Source: Geobacillus thermoleovorans
GTDB lineage: Bacteria > Bacillota > Bacilli > Bacillales > Anoxybacillaceae
Length of the DNA stretch: 64,000 nt
Reading direction: 5' to 3'
Assembly: GCF_001610955.1 (NCBI RefSeq)
Contig: NZ_CP014335.1
Coordinates: forward strand, 3,109,001-3,173,000
In this document: piece after piece, positions 63,248-64,000 of the stretch
Numbering within the stretch: position 1 is the stretch's first letter
How the letters are laid out: the number at the start of each line of letters is the position of its first letter
Translations under genes and position numbers: made by a program
Notes under the pieces: model-generated
Databases searched by the model: none
What the model saw: the letters and a program-made list of their open reading frames with translations, nothing else
Told to the model about the DNA's origin: nothing

Positions 63248-64000
63248 CTACGGCCGGCGAAGCAAACGGGACAACGAGGCAAGCAGGCGCTCTTGAAACG
63301 CAGCCCGTTCTTTCTCCACCTTGTCTGGCCACTCTTGCAGCGCCTGAAGCCACGGCTCTACGTACGGAGAGAAAGACGGCGGATATACGCGGGCAAGATC
63401 GTCCAGCTTGCCGTTGCGATCGGTCGCGGCGACGATATACATGCCCGGCAACAGATGCGGCTCTGCCCGCTTCGGAATGTCCCATGTCACCGTTCGGTTA
63501 TGGGTAAGCCAATCCAGCACCGCCTTCCCCTGTTCCACACGCTTGACGCGGAAAAACGAGAAACCGACGGAAAGGGAAATAGGCAAACCAAACAAACGAG
63601 CAAGCTGCCAAGCCATCAGTTCCTCATCCCCCTTTCCGTTCTCGCCCCTCCATTCATCCAGCAAAGCAAAGCAATGTTCCAATTCGCTTCTGACCTCTTC
63701 CAGCACGGCACCAATAACAGTTCGATGATTCGTTCCATAACGGCGGTCCAGCCAATCGGCCCACTCAAGCAACATATCGAGCGCTCGGCTCACCACTTCC
63801 CATGAAAACGAACTCCATCTTGACGGGATTTGATCGACGATGCATTGTTTCCAGTCTTCTTCTCCTACGTCCTCCCACGATGAAAACGTCCGCCCGGTCA
63901 TATATTCACACACGAGCAAAACCACGGCCCAACACGCCTCTTTGGCCTCTTTTTCTCCGCTCACGATGACTTCGTTATAAAACGCCAATGCGTCATCGGT
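63248..64000 (-). CDS. Uncharacterised protein, start beyond the right edge
   Basis: The frame is open to the window edge, giving 250 residues. It is a soluble, Trp-rich, helical protein (WEDVGEEDWKQCIVDQIPSRWSSF; MLLEWADWLDRRYGTNH), with a short C-terminal beta-rich part (MYIVAATDRNGKLDDLARVYPP) and a basic end LSRLLRRP. No known domain recognised. A TTG codon at 63988 could be taken as a start, but the frame continues without a stop, so the true start is probably outside. Its neighbours with SEC-C motifs suggest a shared gene set. Confidence 0.7.
   Translation of the reverse strand, partial: TDDALAFYNEVIVSGEKEAKEACWAVVLLVCEYMTGRTFSSWEDVGEEDWKQCIVDQIPSRWSSFSWEVVSRALDMLLEWADWLDRRYGTNHRTVIGAVLEEVRSELEHCFALLDEWRGENGKGDEELMAWQLARLFGLPISLSVGFSFFRVKRVEQGKAVLDWLTHNRTVTWDIPKRAEPHLLPGMYIVAATDRNGKLDDLARVYPPSFSPYVEPWLQALQEWPDKVEKERAAFQERLLASLSRLLRRP

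Overview
The window looks like chromosome of a thermophilic Bacillaceae, most probably Geobacillus. The hydrolase pair at 51.3-53.7 kb matches, from memory, the amaA/amaB genes of Geobacillus stearothermophilus. The GC-rich codon use, strong AAGGAGG ribosome binding sites and TnpB, ISL3 and IS1634-type insertion sequences fit the same genus. No rRNA, tRNA or CRISPR array was seen.

Layout. 0-5 kb: the end of an aldehyde dehydrogenase, a DUF779 gene, a TnpB element inserted at the stop codon of a drug-efflux MFS gene, and the TetR regulator of that gene with two operators. 5-19 kb: carbohydrate block with a ROK fructokinase, a CUT1 ABC importer, a three-part sensing system (membrane-anchored sugar-binding protein, YesM-type kinase, YesN-type regulator), an Rpn-type nuclease, GH4 and GH1 6-phospho-beta-glucosidases and an RpiR regulator. 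19-26 kb: FAD-linked oxidase plus a pyruvate-dehydrogenase-like E2-E1alpha-E1beta operon without E3, a VOC protein and a Gfo/Idh/MocA oxidoreductase. 26-29.5 kb: ars operon and small genes. 29.9-35.6 kb: complete rbsRKDACB ribose operon with a palindromic operator on its promoter. 36-37 kb: small membrane proteins.

36.9-51 kb is an accessory region of nested mobile elements. A PIN-toxin gene is split by an ISL3 element with an 8-bp target duplication. A transposition-ATPase gene is split by an IS6-like element, again with an 8-bp duplication. Truncated ISLre2 and IS1634 copies and solo IS ends are scattered around them. In the middle, between an IS3 element and IS1634-type elements, lies an AT-rich four-gene operon (44.7-48.1 kb): an MFS exporter, an EpiD-like cysteine-decarboxylase flavoprotein, a 37-residue peptide ending in NCGGC, and a radical SAM/SPASM enzyme. 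This reads as a ribosomally made, post-translationally modified peptide (RiPP) cluster and is the most interesting item in the window.

51-58.5 kb returns to chromosomal genes: a truncated symporter, DUF3311, amaA, amaB and their probable regulator, a UDP-glucose dehydrogenase and an SH3b cell-wall amidase. 58.8-64 kb holds SEC-C zinc-motif proteins, a pRiA4b ORF-3-like protein, another IS with an 8-bp target duplication, and a relic TnpB-element right end.

The genes suggest a plant-polysaccharide-feeding thermophile. Beta-glucosides, ribose and other sugars are taken up and fed to 6-phospho-sugar hydrolases and sugar kinases, while efflux, arsenic and toxin modules sit around them.
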